From Semisulcospira habei (taxonomy: Eukaryota; Mollusca; Gastropoda; Semisulcospiridae): DNA of 64,000 nucleotides. Position numbers and translations under genes: made by a program. Below are positions 45,111 to 57,653 of this stretch, piece by piece (the first letter of the stretch is position 1; each line of letters opens with the position of its first letter). Below the pieces are notes generated by a model. That model was not told the DNA's origin and made no database searches. It worked only from the letters and a program-made list of their open reading frames with translations. Location of the stretch: the NCBI GenBank assembly GCA_036245525.1, contig BTPG01000006.1:69088286-69152285 (forward strand). Reading direction: 5' to 3'.

Positions 45111-45464
45111 TAGCATATACAATAAATAGAATAATGTGCAAAATGCAAACGCTTCAAAAAACCCTAAACAATCTATGTGCGCTGAATGCAGGTGTCTCAG
45201 CGTGGAGTGACACGCATAACCATAAAGCCGTCACGTGACTTAATTTCTATTAATATGCAGCTTCTGCGTCACAGTTCAAAGTGTACTGCGCTTGAAGGCG
45301 ATTGAGGAAGTTCAACAGCATGCATAGCTCGCGTTGGCATATGTTTGCTAGTTTTGTGGGTCGGAAAGAATACCGATACAATGTTGGGAAACGACGAAAT
45401 AAATCATCTTCATTGCGCCGCCGAGAGCCGAGCAAAGAAATAATAAACCCGAAAAGAGAAACAT

Positions 45465-45560
45465 GAAAAGAAAGAAAGAAAGAAACAAACAAAAACAAAC
45501 AAAGAAAGAAACAAACAAACAAAGGAAGGAAGTGCGAAAAAAGGAGAGAAAGAAAAATAA

Positions 45561-45596
<36 letters not shown>

Positions 45597-45600
45597 ATGA
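45465..45600. repeat. (GAAA)n-rich low-complexity tract
   Basis: Purine-rich GAAA/CAAA units; minus-strand ORFs here are low-complexity. Confidence 0.9.
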
Positions 45601-45725
45601 ACGAAAGACAGAACAAGATCGGATGAACCATAACCCACAAAGTCCCTTCTATTTGAGAGCTGTCCTCGCTGTCAAGGGTCTCTACCTTTTGTCTTTGACC
45701 TGATTCTGATGTTCAATTATCTCCA

Positions 45726-46370
45726 ATGGAAGCCCTGGTCCGTGCTGCAAACACACTTGGTGGCAGTGCAGACCCTGATGCCCAGATTGTCTTCCTGACT
45801 TATGCCATGTCTGTCCTTGAGGCAGCAACAGCAAGCAAACTGCCACGTCTACAAGAGGCACTGCAAAACATCAAGTGCACCAGACTGGTGCTGCAGTGGA
45901 TCCCTTCACACTGTGGCATCTACGGCAATTAAGAAGCTGACAGAATGGCAAAAGTGGGCGCAGAGAAAGAAGACGAAAATGGAGTCAGCTTCACAGAGAT
46001 GAAGACCATCATTAAGTCTGTGTACAGACCACCACAACGGCCCCTAGACAGTTACCATCAGCTGTCCAGACAAGAGCAGGTGACCATCTTCCGTCTGAGG
46101 ACCGTGCACAACCGACTCAATTTCCACCTGCACAGACGCTTTGACCTCGTGCCATCTCCCCTGTGCCCTTGTGGAGAAGCAGAGCAGACCACAGAGCACA
46201 TCCTCCAGGACTGTGGGAACCACCAGCTGCTGAGAGAGGAGATATGGCAGAAGCCCGCCACTCTACAAGAGAAACTGTACGGGCCTGTGGAGGTGCTACA
46301 GAAGACCACAGATTTCATTTTGAGAGCCAAACTCCAAGAGTGACGGCGTTCGAGAAGAAGAAGAAGAATC
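45726..46370 (+). pseudogene. LINE C-terminal RNase H domain, inactive, with (GAA)n tail
   Basis: Reads TLGGSADPDAQIVFLTYAMS, then LQWIPSHCGIYGN, a TAA stop (45930-45932) and, in the same frame, EADRMAKVGAEKED. Then IFRLRTVHNRLNFHLHRRF, PCGEAEQTTEHILQDC and a final stop at 46343. The WIPSHCG motif and the zinc-binding CPCGEAEQTTEH...C are typical of LINE RNase H tails. The position expected to be the catalytic Asp after FLT is Tyr, so this copy is doubly inactivated. It ends in GAAGAAGAAGAAGAA. Confidence 0.85.
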
Positions 46371-47310
46371 TCCTATTAAAAAAGTCTCTCAAATCTGCCA
46401 ATGCGTCAGTGAATTCTATAATGGACGCAGGTCATATGCATCATTGATTTGTCAAACGTCATTTGTCATGACGTAAGTTTTAGTTTTTAGGTAATTTTAT
46501 ATTTTACGTGATATGAATTTTACTTTCCCTTCATAGGCTTTGAGAAAATGGTGACAAAACTAGAACTTCACGGTACAATTTCAGTTTTGCTATAATTTGT
46601 GTGAAAGCAGGTTGACTTTACATAGCTATATGATATACTAAGTACACGGGTCACTTGCATGCTCTTCTGAAAGCGCACCGATGTGTGTGTGCGTCTTAGT
46701 GCGTGCGTGCGCGCGCGCTCCAAACATCTCCAAGAGGGATAGATCCTCATGCGCCTGGAGGACGCATGAGGATCTATCCTCCTAGAGATGCGCGCATGTT
46801 TGTGAGAGAGAGAGAGCGCGCGCGAGAGAGAGAATTGAGTTTTATGTCAATGTCTGCATGGTGACGCTTTTACGTCATCGCCACTGTGTGACCTTCCCTA
46901 GAAGTCAAGTTTTTTTAAAAAACTGTTTTAATTTTTTTCTGAAAAGAATTAATTTTTACTAAAGAAGTTGAAAGGATACAAACCTGGCTAACGAACTCAT
47001 CCATTGTCTTTCTCCAAACTAGCTATATCCGAACGTTCAAGTAAATATGACAAAAATTTCGGATTCTAATCTGAGTCAACCGACTTCTTATTATTGGTTG
47101 TTATAAAAGTCTTCAATGAAAACCTCAATTATAATATGCTCGGAGGCTCTCTTAGCCACCCCATTAAGAAAGTATTTCGCCAAGTTTCAAACTTTTATGT
47201 ACAGAAATACCGGAGATTCTCTTGTTTACATACAAACGCACACACATACACGCATACGCACATTCAGCGCTTCGCGCCAAATGTACATTCAGCAGCGAGA
47301 CTAGCTTAAG
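46365..47310 (+). repeat. Dispersed repeat of about 1 kb, partner of 11130-12150
   Basis: Collinear in inverse orientation with 11130-12150, including the CATCTCCAAGAGGGATAGAT hairpin (46720-46800), CTAACGAACTCATCCATTGT, ATAATATGCTCGGAGGCTCT, ACCGGAGATTCTCTTGTTTA and GCGCTTCGCGCCAAATGTAC. Confidence 0.75.
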
Positions 47311-48080
47311 GTTGTATACTATACCTACATTTTTTAATTCAAAACTGCCGCTTATAGGGTTTTTTGAGAGCCTTATTGAGTCTGGAGGCTATTGCCACCC
47401 TGAAAGACCCATGGTCCCGAGCATATTTGTAAGTTTGAGCCTTTTGCGTGACCTACCCCATGAGCGAAAACACGCAAAATAGCTGATTTCAGAACACAAT
47501 AAAAATTTATCGAATAGTGTGTTAAAATGATAAAGAAACATTTCGGTCACTTCATAAAGTATGTTAGTATTTTCTCGTAAAAAAAAGTGTGCTCTGATAA
47601 TTGGAATTCTAAGTGCAATCGAGAAAAGTGTATGTTGTAAATTCGCAAAGTGCCCGGATGTAATCAATAACATTACAAGTGTTTGCAATGTTGGGCAATT
47701 GCTCAGGCCCTTTTTATTCGATAAAGTCGTACTTTAGATCATATCACACACATTATTTATGAAAAAATGAGGGGGTCCCGCGCAAAAATTGGCACTTTGG
47801 GTCGTTTGCGAGTGCGTTTTCAAAAAGGGATACAAGCGATGTCTGACTTCCGGCAGATCATAATCTCCGCCGTAGCCGGTCCCAAGCCCGCATGAGAAAG
47901 GAGGAAATCAACGACGCCAAACCAACAAGTATAACCTACGCCCAAACTGTTGCAAACTACTAGTCCTCGATCACTATTAGTGACAGTGGGAAAGTAAACT
48001 GGAACAAACAACAACGGCAAATACGGGATGAGAAGGTTTATCTATAAGTAATTAAATGCACCAATTATCCCTTAGTAGTT
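47311..48080. other. No gene supported
   Basis: Unique-looking sequence with ORFs of up to 99 codons but no recognised domain or splice support. Confidence 0.4.
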
Positions 48081-48081
48081 G

Positions 48082-48475
<394 letters not shown>

Positions 48476-48716
48476 TTCAGTCTTGGATAAAAATGCATAC
48501 TGGTTACCTCGGTACATTTGTTCATTCATTTTTTTTTTCAGCCAGGCATTGTGAGCATGTTTACATTACATGTTTACATTCATTCAATCATTCACAGATT
48601 CATTGATTAAAAAGCACACCAAAGAGTGTTGTCACAGAGTGTTTTTTTTTTTTTAATTTTTCCTGGCATCATCTACAAACATTAATTAATGAATAATGTG
48701 AATTTGTTTTAATATA

Positions 48717-48857
48717 CCTGCTGCAAGCAATGCTACATGCTCCTTTGGTGTATCCGTGAAAGCAGGTCGGTGAACATCTCTGGTTGAAAGATGTTTGTGA
48801 ACAGATTGGTAGTGGATGTACCTATCTCTCCAGCTGAATCTCAGTTTCCCAGCAGTT
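48717..48857 (-). CDS. Exon-like open segment, family unknown
   Basis: The minus strand reads between a plausible acceptor GTAACCAG and donor CAGCAG|GTATAT: TAGKLRFSWRDRYIHYQSVH then KHLSTRDVHRPAFTDTPKEH and VALLAAG, 46 codons with no stop. The composition (many charged and aromatic residues) is protein-like. No family recognised; it may belong to a mobile-element gene that also supplied the relics at 51.3 and 52.4 kb. Confidence 0.35.
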
Positions 48858-49094
48858 TCTGGTTACAAATTATAAGGAAACAAAACAAATGTCACATGTT
48901 TCAATATACCCCATTATGTTTACACATGATCATTGTGAGTAAAGAATAATATCTCTGTTCATTTTCAAAAGAAATGCTGTATTTGCAGACATTCATTTAA
49001 AGTATACATGTACAGTCAAGTATGTTGAAAGCATATTAGGCTACAATGCACATAGGCACCCATACAAAAGTAACTACCTCAAATACAAAATGTT

Positions 49095-49247
49095 AAATGT
49101 TTAGGGCTTAACATCTTTTGTCCATAAAAGGTGATTTCAAAGATGGGTCACAGAAATAGGGTCTGAACAAATTTTGACCCAAGCTGTATTCGAACCCAGG
49201 ACCTTTGGGATGAGAGTCAAACACACTACCACCGAGCCACCCAGCTC
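49095..49247 (-). mobile_element. tRNA-derived SINE, minus orientation
   Basis: Reverse complement shows GGTGGCTCGGTGGTAGTGTG (A-box) and CTGGGTTCGAATAC (B-box), ending near 49095 with GTTAAGCCCTAAACATTT, a variant of the SINE tail. Confidence 0.65.
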
Positions 49248-49953
49248 CCCCTCATATGCCTATGGTCAGATATCACCCAACCACTGAAATCTGCTGCGAC
49301 AGATGGAGGGTAATGCAAGAACTACATGGTCAACTCACTCTTTAGAAGTATTGCGATTTTCATTGAGCAAGTCCACATTTGGTATATTTTGAGCAGAGGG
49401 TTTAATGACATATATGTATATATATACCACATACCTACCCCTACCCCCCCCCCCCCCCCCCCCCCGGCTGCATTTCTATATTTTGGCACACCCCCTCTTC
49501 AGAAAGGACCCATGGGTATTATATTCTGAGGCCAATGACCATTTTTAGAATGTATATCATTTATAATCATGCAAAGCGGAGCAGTGATAAGTTTTCTCCT
49601 TGTTTCACACCGACGCTGCAAAAAATCTATCTGTACCACTGTTTCCTAACCCATAAGAGTCAGCTGTGGAGTACATATTTTGAATGACTGATGTATGCCA
49701 GTATTTAGGAACTTGTCACAAAAAAGGCCTGTTCATATGATGAAATGTCTTCGAAAAATGAACACATTGTCAGTAAAGAGGTTTTCCCTGGATAATCAAA
49801 AACTAATACATATTAAGCTGCATTTCGAAATCGCGACATGACAGGAGAGTGACAAAAAGTAACTTTTCTGAGGGGGTCATCCAAATAAATATGCATAGGA
49901 AGGTCTTACCATCAGGTATCTCTTTACCAAGTTTAGGGTTACAGTTAGGAATA

Positions 49954-50845
49954 CAGTGGAGTCCAGTTAACACGAACTCGCTTAACATGAATTTCCGGTT
50001 AACATGAACCGCTTTTGCATTCCCGGCTGACGGCCTTCTTATTATGTATTAAAATTTCACTGATAACACGAAATGCTTAACACGAAATTTCGCTTAACAC
50101 GAAGCTGTTTTCGGTTCCCGACCAGAGCAATTTCACTATTATTCACCTGTTTAACACGAACACACATTCCAGTCTCAAACACCGAAAACCGATTCATGAA
50201 AGGGGCACTGCACGTGTCGCTCTCGTGCTGTAGTACACACGACACATGAACGAACTCTAGCCTGTGATTGGCTGAATAGCCTTCAGTCGTTGTAATCCGT
50301 CTTCTCATTGGCTAGTGTTTCTGAACTGAATTCATGCATCATTCGTGTACCAACACTCCCTCAATTCAGTTAACTACCGATCACGGCTACCCCCAAGGTA
50401 AAACAGAAGTCGACTACGCTTGAAGTGAAAAAACAAGATTAATGAGATCCACGATTGTCTCTCTACACGGGCTGTCAATAACGCAAGACCGACTTCGATC
50501 ATGGCCCGTTTTTTAAATGACTTTGACTGTGTTGCTTTTACCGATGCCAGATGCCCGTGTTGCTTTTACTTTACTATGGATTTTACCTGATGGTTTTTAC
50601 ATTAACTACGTGAGCTGTACACATATCCTTGTGTTGTCCTAGCGAGCTGAACGTAATGTAAGCATATATAGTACAATAATGTGCACTTTTAACCTCGTAC
50701 TCATTCATGCACGCATCTCTTACACACTTTTTCCTTGCCGGGAGGGCCGTGATCAATTTTGAGGCCATATTGGTTAACACGAAATACGGTTAACACGAAG
50801 TGATTTTCCGTGTCCCCAGAAATTCATGTTAAGCGGACTCCACTG
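49954..50845. mobile_element. pogo/Tigger-like deletion element
   Basis: An 892-bp element with TIR CAGTGGAGTCCAGTTAACAC at the left and TTCATGTTAAGCGGACTCCACTG inverted at the right, flanked by TA on both sides. Multiple TTAACACGAA sub-repeats lie inside both ends. A plus-strand PKVKQKSTTLEVKKQ reading near 50391-50440 may be what remains of a transposase N-terminus. Confidence 0.75.
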
Positions 50846-51299
50846 TACTTGAGAAAAAAACATCTTTGGGCAATATATGGCTATCTTGTACCTATTTTCC
50901 GATTTCTTGTGACCCTTGACCTTTCGGACCTTTCATGCATACGAAATTAGTATGCATGAAAAGTTCTTACCACCTTGTACCAAGTCTGGGTTTGAAGTTG
51001 TGTATACTTGAGAAAACATCTTTTTGGTCAAAATACAGATATTTTTCACCTTTTTACTGCACTACACATTACAACATGGGTGTCAAATCGCTTTGTCACG
51101 TTGTTATATGAAAACACACAAAGCACACCCTCATCACTGTACAATAGCCCCTGAACTGCTCGACTGCACGTTACAATTTTGTCGCCCCACTGCTTCTATG
51201 TCAGGCTTATGGAAACACTCCCTCTTTATTTCTATTTTCTCGAGTTTTGTCATTGTCACTTTGTTGTCACTGCCCCCCTGCTGTTGTGTCTGCAGTTGA

Positions 51300-51560
51300 A
51301 TAGCCAGGCCTAAAGCCTGCTTGCCCTTCTCCTAATATATGGCTATGCATCAGCTCAGGCAGTAAGGCACAGGCTTTTGCTGCATTGCGAATGATGTGAC
51401 TGTCCAAAACCTTGACGTTGTGGCCAGCCTGGTGGATGGACATCAAAATAACAGGACGTCTGCCCTCCTACACAGGACAATCAGTTCACTTCCTTTGCCT
51501 TCTCATCGGTTGGCCATTGCGGAGAGATGTACCCGCTGAACTCTTCTTCCCTCATCTTTC
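51300..51560 (-). pseudogene. Possible coding relic, unrecognised
   Basis: The minus strand reads GHNVKVLDSHIIRNAAKACA then LLPELMHSHI in one frame, preceded by stops. It lies upstream of no clear start and might belong to the same degenerate gene as 52343-52567. Confidence 0.25.
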
Positions 51561-51889
51561 GCAACCTGCAAAAGATCATTTTGTATCAAAAAAAGTTCTG
51601 ACATGCACATATTGCGTGCATATATGTTTGCAAGTATTTATACAAAGTACATACATGCATAATATGACAGTAGTCAGAACATGAACAAGAAAGGCAATGT
51701 CCTTATGGTTCACGTGTATCCACATAATATGTCCACATAATATGTCTGTCCTTTTTGACCTTGGCTTGACTTCTCCAACAGGTCTCTGAAAATGTCTAAA
51801 CATAAGTATAGGGCTGGATTTTGTACCAGTGAAACCTGAGTATTTTTCCAAATCCCTTCATTTTTCACACATTTGTCAACCCTCTGTGA

Positions 51890-52275
51890 CCCTTGACCTC
51901 TGTGAGGGGCTGATTACATTAGTATGCACAGAAAAGTGTTATCATCATGCCAAATTTTATTGAAAAGTTTGCAAAAACATTGATAAAAACTACAACTCTA
52001 CCCGAAACTAACTTTTGTCACCCTTATCATGTGGTATCTCCATAGCAAGTTTGAGTTTGAAGTTGAAAATACTACTTGAGATGACCTTTGAAAGGTCACA
52101 GAAATTGGTATGTTTAGAATTATTTTACCACAAAGTACCCTTGTGCCAAGTTTGAAGTCTGAGGCTTGCATAGTCTTCGAGGAAATGCCAATGTTAAAGT
52201 TGCCCACAGGTAACAGACAGTTGACGGACGACCCATTACAAACATTTACTTTTGCTATCACACGTGTGCCAAAAA
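51890..52275. repeat. Dispersed repeat (CCAAGTTTGAAG family), copy 2
   Basis: TTACCACAAAGTACCCTTGT, GCCAAGTTTGAAGTCTGAGG and GACGACCCATTACAAACATT as in 39735-40540. Confidence 0.65.
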
Positions 52276-52342
52276 TTAGACGCCATTGAGCTTGAAATGA
52301 CCACAAAGGGTGTATACATATATCTAGAATCAGCATCAATAT

Positions 52343-52620
52343 TCAAAGTGTAACTTGCAGAAATTGTTTCAAACAGGACACAACGCATTGCTGTTTAGCA
52401 ACAGCACACACTGGACCAAATGGGTAGTATTCAGATTTTTCTAGTCCTTTTGTATGCACTAAGTGCTTATTAAAGAAAACGACAGTATTTGGAGACTTGC
52501 CCAACCCTCTAGTTTTCAAATCAAATGCAATATGGTGCCACTTGTTGACAGCAAGTGATTTTAGCATTCGGTGTTGTTGAGAATGTTGGTACTACTACTA
52601 CACCATCTTCAAAATGAAAG
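52343..52620 (-). pseudogene. Degenerate DEDDh-exonuclease-like fragment
   Basis: Reads NKWHHIAFDLKTRGLGKSPN then YYPFGPVC. IAFDLKTRGLG resembles the Exo I motif (F-D-L-E-T-T-G-L) of DEDDh 3'-5' exonucleases, but Lys stands in place of the catalytic Glu. Another frame upstream reads DGVVVVPTFSTTPNAKITC, so a frameshift is likely. Short match; alternative explanations remain. Confidence 0.35.
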
Positions 52621-53300
52621 AAAGCATTACAGTGTGATGTGTTTATCCCAACCAGTTGTGTTTTGTTATGAACCTGATTCTATTCACAAATCAATCGGTA
52701 TGCTTTACCTCGAGTCCAGGACAATAAGTGTCGCCTTCTCTCACTTTAGTTGATCTGCTGGAACTGGAATTGCCTGCTTTTAGCTGTGGCCTTCTCCTTT
52801 GAGCAAACATGACCTGACTAGCTCTTGCCTCTTCTTGGTGTAGGTGTCATACTTCTGTGCTTGTTTGCAAGTATACCCTCTGGGCGTGACTCTGCAGTGA
52901 GACGTCAACAGCAGCACTGACCTGAAATGAAATACATGTTTATTATCGTGTTATTCGGCAGCATGGCAATTTCACTTCTGATCTTATTTCAGGGTGGGTC
53001 GGTTCCAAACTCCACAAACAGGGACTTTGTTATAGCATTATAAACAATTCGGGGCCGGTGGGGGGAGTCCCCCCCCCCACCCACCCACCCAATTCGTCCC
53101 TACATTTAGTTTACACATTACTACCTTCAAACTAATGTGAAATAAACTGTGAACACCACAAACAACAATGGTGAAGCCTGGATCGCTCGTGTGCATTTAA
53201 AACTGATCATTTTCTTAATCTGAACTGTGTGACCTTTCCAAAAGGTGACTGAAATTTAAGTGCCATGAGTCGAAGCATAAGTAAAGGCTGGCTTATGTAC
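52612..53300. repeat. Tandem direct duplication, copy 1
   Basis: Contains AAGAAAGCATTACAGTGTGA, TACCTCGAGTCCAGGACAAT, GCTTGTTTGCAAGTATACCC and CCTGAAATGAAATACATGTT, collinear with 53566-54095. Confidence 0.75.
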
Positions 53301-53560
53301 AGTTGTGAATAGTATTGGAGAAAAAATATCTTTTGTCAAAATATGGCTTTTTTTTTTTTTTACCTATTTCTTGAGTTCTCATGACCCTTGGCCTGAACTC
53401 AAACTGGTAGGCTAAGAGTAAGAAAGGTATTGCCACAAAGTATCCTTCGGCTACGTTTGAAGACTGTGGTTTGAATAGTCTCCGAGAAAATGCCAACATT
53501 AAAGTTTACCATGGACGACCAATGGCCCAGAACATAGCCTTACACTTGCTTCGCACATGA
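53225..53560. repeat. Dispersed repeat (CCAAGTTTGAAG family), copy 3
   Basis: TTGCCACAAAGTATCCTTCG, TCTCCGAGAAAATGCCAACA and TAGCCTTACACTTGCTTCGC; sits between the two arms of the direct duplication. Confidence 0.6.
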
Positions 53561-53565
53561 GCCAA

Positions 53566-54095
53566 TGAAAGAAGGCATTACAGTATGATGTGTTCATTCA
53601 CACCATAGTTGTGTTGTGTTCTGCACCTGATTCTCATCACAGATCTACTGGTATGATTTACCTTGAGTCCAGGAGAATAAGTGTCACCTTCCCTCACTTC
53701 ACTTGAGCTGTGAGTGTGACCTTGGTCAGTTGGTGTAGATGTCATACTTCTGCGCTTGTTTGCAAGTATGTACTCTGGGTGAAAGTACTGAGACTCCACA
53801 GCGAGAGGTCAACAGCAGTATTAGCCTGAAATGAAATACATGATTATTACTGTGTTGTTCGGCAGCATGACAATTTCACTTTGCGTGAACTAAATGCAGG
53901 GGCAGATTATTACTTTCAAAATAAATGCGACAAAAACTGTGTAAACCGCAAAGAACAAACAACAATGGCAAAGTCACATCTGTACACCTCATGCGCATAA
54001 CTGATTCACAACCTGTGTGACCTTTCCAAAAGGTAGCTGAAATAAGTGTCAGAGTCTCAACATAAAGGCTTGCTTTTGTACTAGTCAAATTTGTA
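53566..54095. repeat. Tandem direct duplication, copy 2
   Basis: AAGAAGGCATTACAGTATGA, TACCTTGAGTCCAGGAGAAT, GCTTGTTTGCAAGTATGTAC and CCTGAAATGAAATACATGAT; offset about 950 bp from copy 1. Confidence 0.75.
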
Positions 54096-54175
54096 TTTTT
54101 CACACATTCTACGGTCATCCAAAATGGTAGTCAACAAATATTAGGGTTTCAGTCAAAGTAGCATTTTACTAGGTA

Positions 54176-54350
54176 ACCCTTTTAATCCTGATACACCCAC
54201 TGCTTGAAATAAATGTGACTATGATAGTTCAAGGGTGGTGCCAGAATATATTGGCGTCTCATCCGCCAAGCTATTCTGGCACCATCCTTGAACTAAAAAA
54301 ATGCTGGACCTATCTCCTAATCTGTAATATAGCCTTCATAAGACAGAGAA
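54176..54350. mobile_element. Family 1-related hairpin element, diverged
   Basis: Arms AGTTCAAGGGTGGTGCCAGA and TCTGGCACCATCCTTGAACT around a small apex near 54254-54272. Confidence 0.65.
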
Positions 54351-55380
54351 TGGATGAGAAAACTAAGTTACTAAGTACTGAAAGCAGTTACTGAGTTAGT
54401 AATGCAAAATTCTCCCTTAGCAGGACTTTTTACTACACACAGTACGTTTTCCTAAATAATAAGCACTGGCACTGGTTTAATATCACTACAGTGTGGACTA
54501 CATTCCTTCCACCGTATTAGTAAAGAATCTGAGAATGTATGGAAATGTTCTACTTCTAGGTGGTGACTGACTTACATGGAATACATGCCCCTGTCAACCC
54601 ACAATAAAATGTAGTCTTCTTCATTGCAGGTAGGCTGTAAATTTCCATGCATAAAAGGACAGTTAGCTATTGGGGTTTTACGCCGTGCAGGTGACATCTC
54701 ACGGCGGTGCATAAAACTTTTTTTTTTTTTTTTTTTAAGAGTTGGAAAACCAGTCAGATATGTCACTTACGTACGACATTTTTCTTCCACTACTAGTAAC
54801 TCGTGTTCTAGTCACTTAGCAAACACCACCAACCTCTTTTTCTACTTTAGTTTACCTTTTCCTTGCTGATGTCTGAAGAGATTTTGTTGTTTTCCTGGCT
54901 CCCGTTCGGTTGGCCCATTCTTTTTTTTTTTCTTCTTCTGAGAAATGGTTATGCGTTACTACTGACGCTCGATGACTTGTCGCATCTTATGCAAAAGTAT
55001 CTTATTTCTGAGGAAACACAACATTTTATGCATAGAAACAGTCAGCGTACACACCTATTTCAGACAGTATATATCTTTTGTCAATTATCGATAAATTGAG
55101 CTTGTTTGCAATACGACTTGCCGTACGGCGGTTTTTTTCGGTGACCTCTAGTCTCAGGTCACGGCAGACGCAAGATAGCGGTATCTAAATGCGCAGAAAA
55201 GATGCGCGAAAGAGGTGTGTCCTACAACCTTAACTAGACATGTCGTAATTTGTATCTTGTTACTTCAATTGTTAGAGGTTTAGCCTGCCCGCCTTTGACA
55301 TCAAGGACAAACTATAAAATTCGCCCCACCGAGACCCGTCCTAAAATATCCCTTCTAAAAAGAGAGGGACTTAAAAAGCA
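54351..55380. other. No gene supported
   Basis: AT-rich sequence with T-runs (54717-54736, 54920-54930); ORFs under 82 codons without recognisable domains. Confidence 0.4.
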
Positions 55381-56870
55381 ATAAAGAAACAAGATGCGGA
55401 TTTCATCCCAAAGTCTACCGTATTGTTTGGAGCTCAAGCGCGTTTTTCTTTTAGGAACATTCAGAGTTGTTCATATTTTAAGCTTATCCTGATCCATTTC
55501 CTTCCTCTCTAAGCCAACCTCTGATCAACACACACGCCGGCGCACACAAATAAAGACGGACACACAGCGCTTCCAGACATTAGTACGCTCTGCGGGCTGG
55601 AGTAGCGACAGAAATTCTGAAGGAGAAGAATAGCACGAGCAGCAAAATGACGTCACTATAAGCTTCGCGTCATGGCATCGCTGGTCTCACGACGCCGTAA
55701 ACACTAGAACGAATTTGATATTTCACGTCATTCAACCGAAAGGCACGCTTTTCCAGAGCTGACTGTTTTGTTCCACACAGCCTCTTCCAGCGCTGACTGT
55801 TTGATGAGAGTAAATAGTTGCTCCAAAACTTGCAAAAATGAATTAATTATTATCGAAAAAGTTGAAGAGGAACAACGCTGGATTACGATTTTATTCAGTA
55901 TCTCCCTTTCATCCCCTACCCAACCCCCTCCCCCCGCCTGATCCGCACGGCAATGGCACACATAAACACAAACGGCAGAATGGTACACACAAACACAGAC
56001 GGCAGACACACGGCGATTCCTACCGGTTATACGTTCTGTGGGCTGGCGTAGCCACAGACATTTTGAAGAATAAAGTGGAACGGCCCACGCTCACAAAGCC
56101 TCTGCTGTATGAGCATGCATGTATAGTCCACCTTTTCCACAATACCTTCGCAAATATCATACAGAGATAAATGAAGGAAACCATCGCACCAGCTCATACA
56201 CGTGTAAAACACGGAAGTGCTGGTGATTTGCGTCAATTAGGAACATTGTATAAAACACTGACGCGTTTGGTGCTTTTACGTCACCATCACTGTATGATTC
56301 TTCTGATGAAAACAAGGAGTCATACTTTTGACATATTTTTCCGCATTCAATTTTTATTTTCGAAAACGTTGAAGAGGTAGAAAGCTGGCTAACGAACTCA
56401 TCCAATGACTTTATACAAATTAGCCATATCCAAAATGTCAAGTGTATATAATCAAAATTTCGGACTCTAATCTGGGTCAACCGACTTTCCATAAACGGTC
56501 TTTAATGTCTTTAATGAGACTTCCAATTAAAATATATTATGCTCGGAGGCTCTCTTAGGCACCCACTTAATAAAATATTTTGCCAAGTTTCAAGTTTGTG
56601 CGTACAGTAATATCGGAGATTCTTGTGTTTACATACTTACTACATACGCACACGCACACACATACATACATACGCACACGCGGCGCTTCGCGCCAAATCG
56701 ATGTTCAACAGCAAGGTTAGAGTGGCTAGACGTGACGTCATTTATCCTGTTACATCTTTCCTGGACCATGAGCCCCGCCCGCCTGTTAAGTCCTTTGCAT
56801 TCTACGGAACGCGCTCAGACCAGCCCCGTCCTGAAGTCTACCGTATTTTCAATACGGTATTCAAAAAGGT
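55380..56870 (+). repeat. Dispersed repeat block, partner of 29090-31200
   Basis: CAGCAAAATGACGTCACTAT, CCCGCCTGATCCGCACGGCAA, CACAATACCTTCGCAAATAT, CCGTATTTTCAATACGGTA and GGCGCTTCGCGCCAAAT, in the opposite orientation to 29-31 kb. The 56380-56730 part also matches 46980-47280. Confidence 0.55.
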
Positions 56871-57320
56871 TAACTCGATTACTAGCAAAAAAGGAACGAA
56901 CAAAAGAATAAACGAAACAACACAGACTAAATGGCAATTCATTCATTTAAAAAAATATCACCGCTGTATCCAGATCGTAGCAGAGTTATTTTCTAGAACT
57001 GGTTACTAATTGGAGTAGACCCTTTTTTTTTTCCTTGCTTAATTTTGTTAGCAGCTTCTAGGTCGATGACTATGTGTCACAGATCCATAAAATATATGCC
57101 AAACAATCAGCTGAATCAGAGTTGGGAACACGAGTCGTCTACAAACTGAGACAATTTGAATAAAAGTTCACAAAAGGGCGCAAAATAGCGTCTTGAAAGT
57201 TTCCATTGATCACCTACTCGCGGAAGTTTCATGATATCAAACCCATACAGTAAACTTGTCCTTTAATTTGCTTCCTTTTTGCTGAAATGATGCCTTTAAA
57301 GGTATGTCAAAAGACTGAAT

Positions 57321-57653
57321 GTGTTTATGCTGTCTTGCTGCGTCACTCTCTGGCTGTATATTCGTCCTGTGCTTACAGCCGATGTGAACGTTTCTGATGC
57401 ATTTTCGGGAAACTCTTACCTAGTCACTAACACATGTACAAATTCAGGAAGCACAAATCTAAAGTATGTAATACCAAGAGATTACATGTCAATTTATTCA
57501 CATATGCTACATCATTCCACTGCCGTTTTACTCAATTCTTTTCAAATTTGCCACGGTGTGTTATGCAAGGGACGTCCGATTTTCAGAATTAAATTAAGCT
57601 CGAGAAATCCACAACGGCAAGAAAAGGAATGCTGCAGAATAAACCAGACATAG
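57321..57653 (+). CDS. Hypothetical small secreted protein (weak)
   Basis: A 110-codon frame beginning with a hydrophobic MFMLSCCVTLWLYIRPVLTA that could be a signal peptide, followed by DVNVSDAFSGNSYL, five Cys and a basic C-terminus. There is no homology I recognise and no splice or promoter evidence. It could be chance. Confidence 0.15.
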   Translation: MFMLSCCVTLWLYIRPVLTADVNVSDAFSGNSYLVTNTCTNSGSTNLKYVIPRDYMSIYSHMLHHSTAVLLNSFQICHGVLCKGRPIFRIKLSSRNPQRQEKECCRINQT

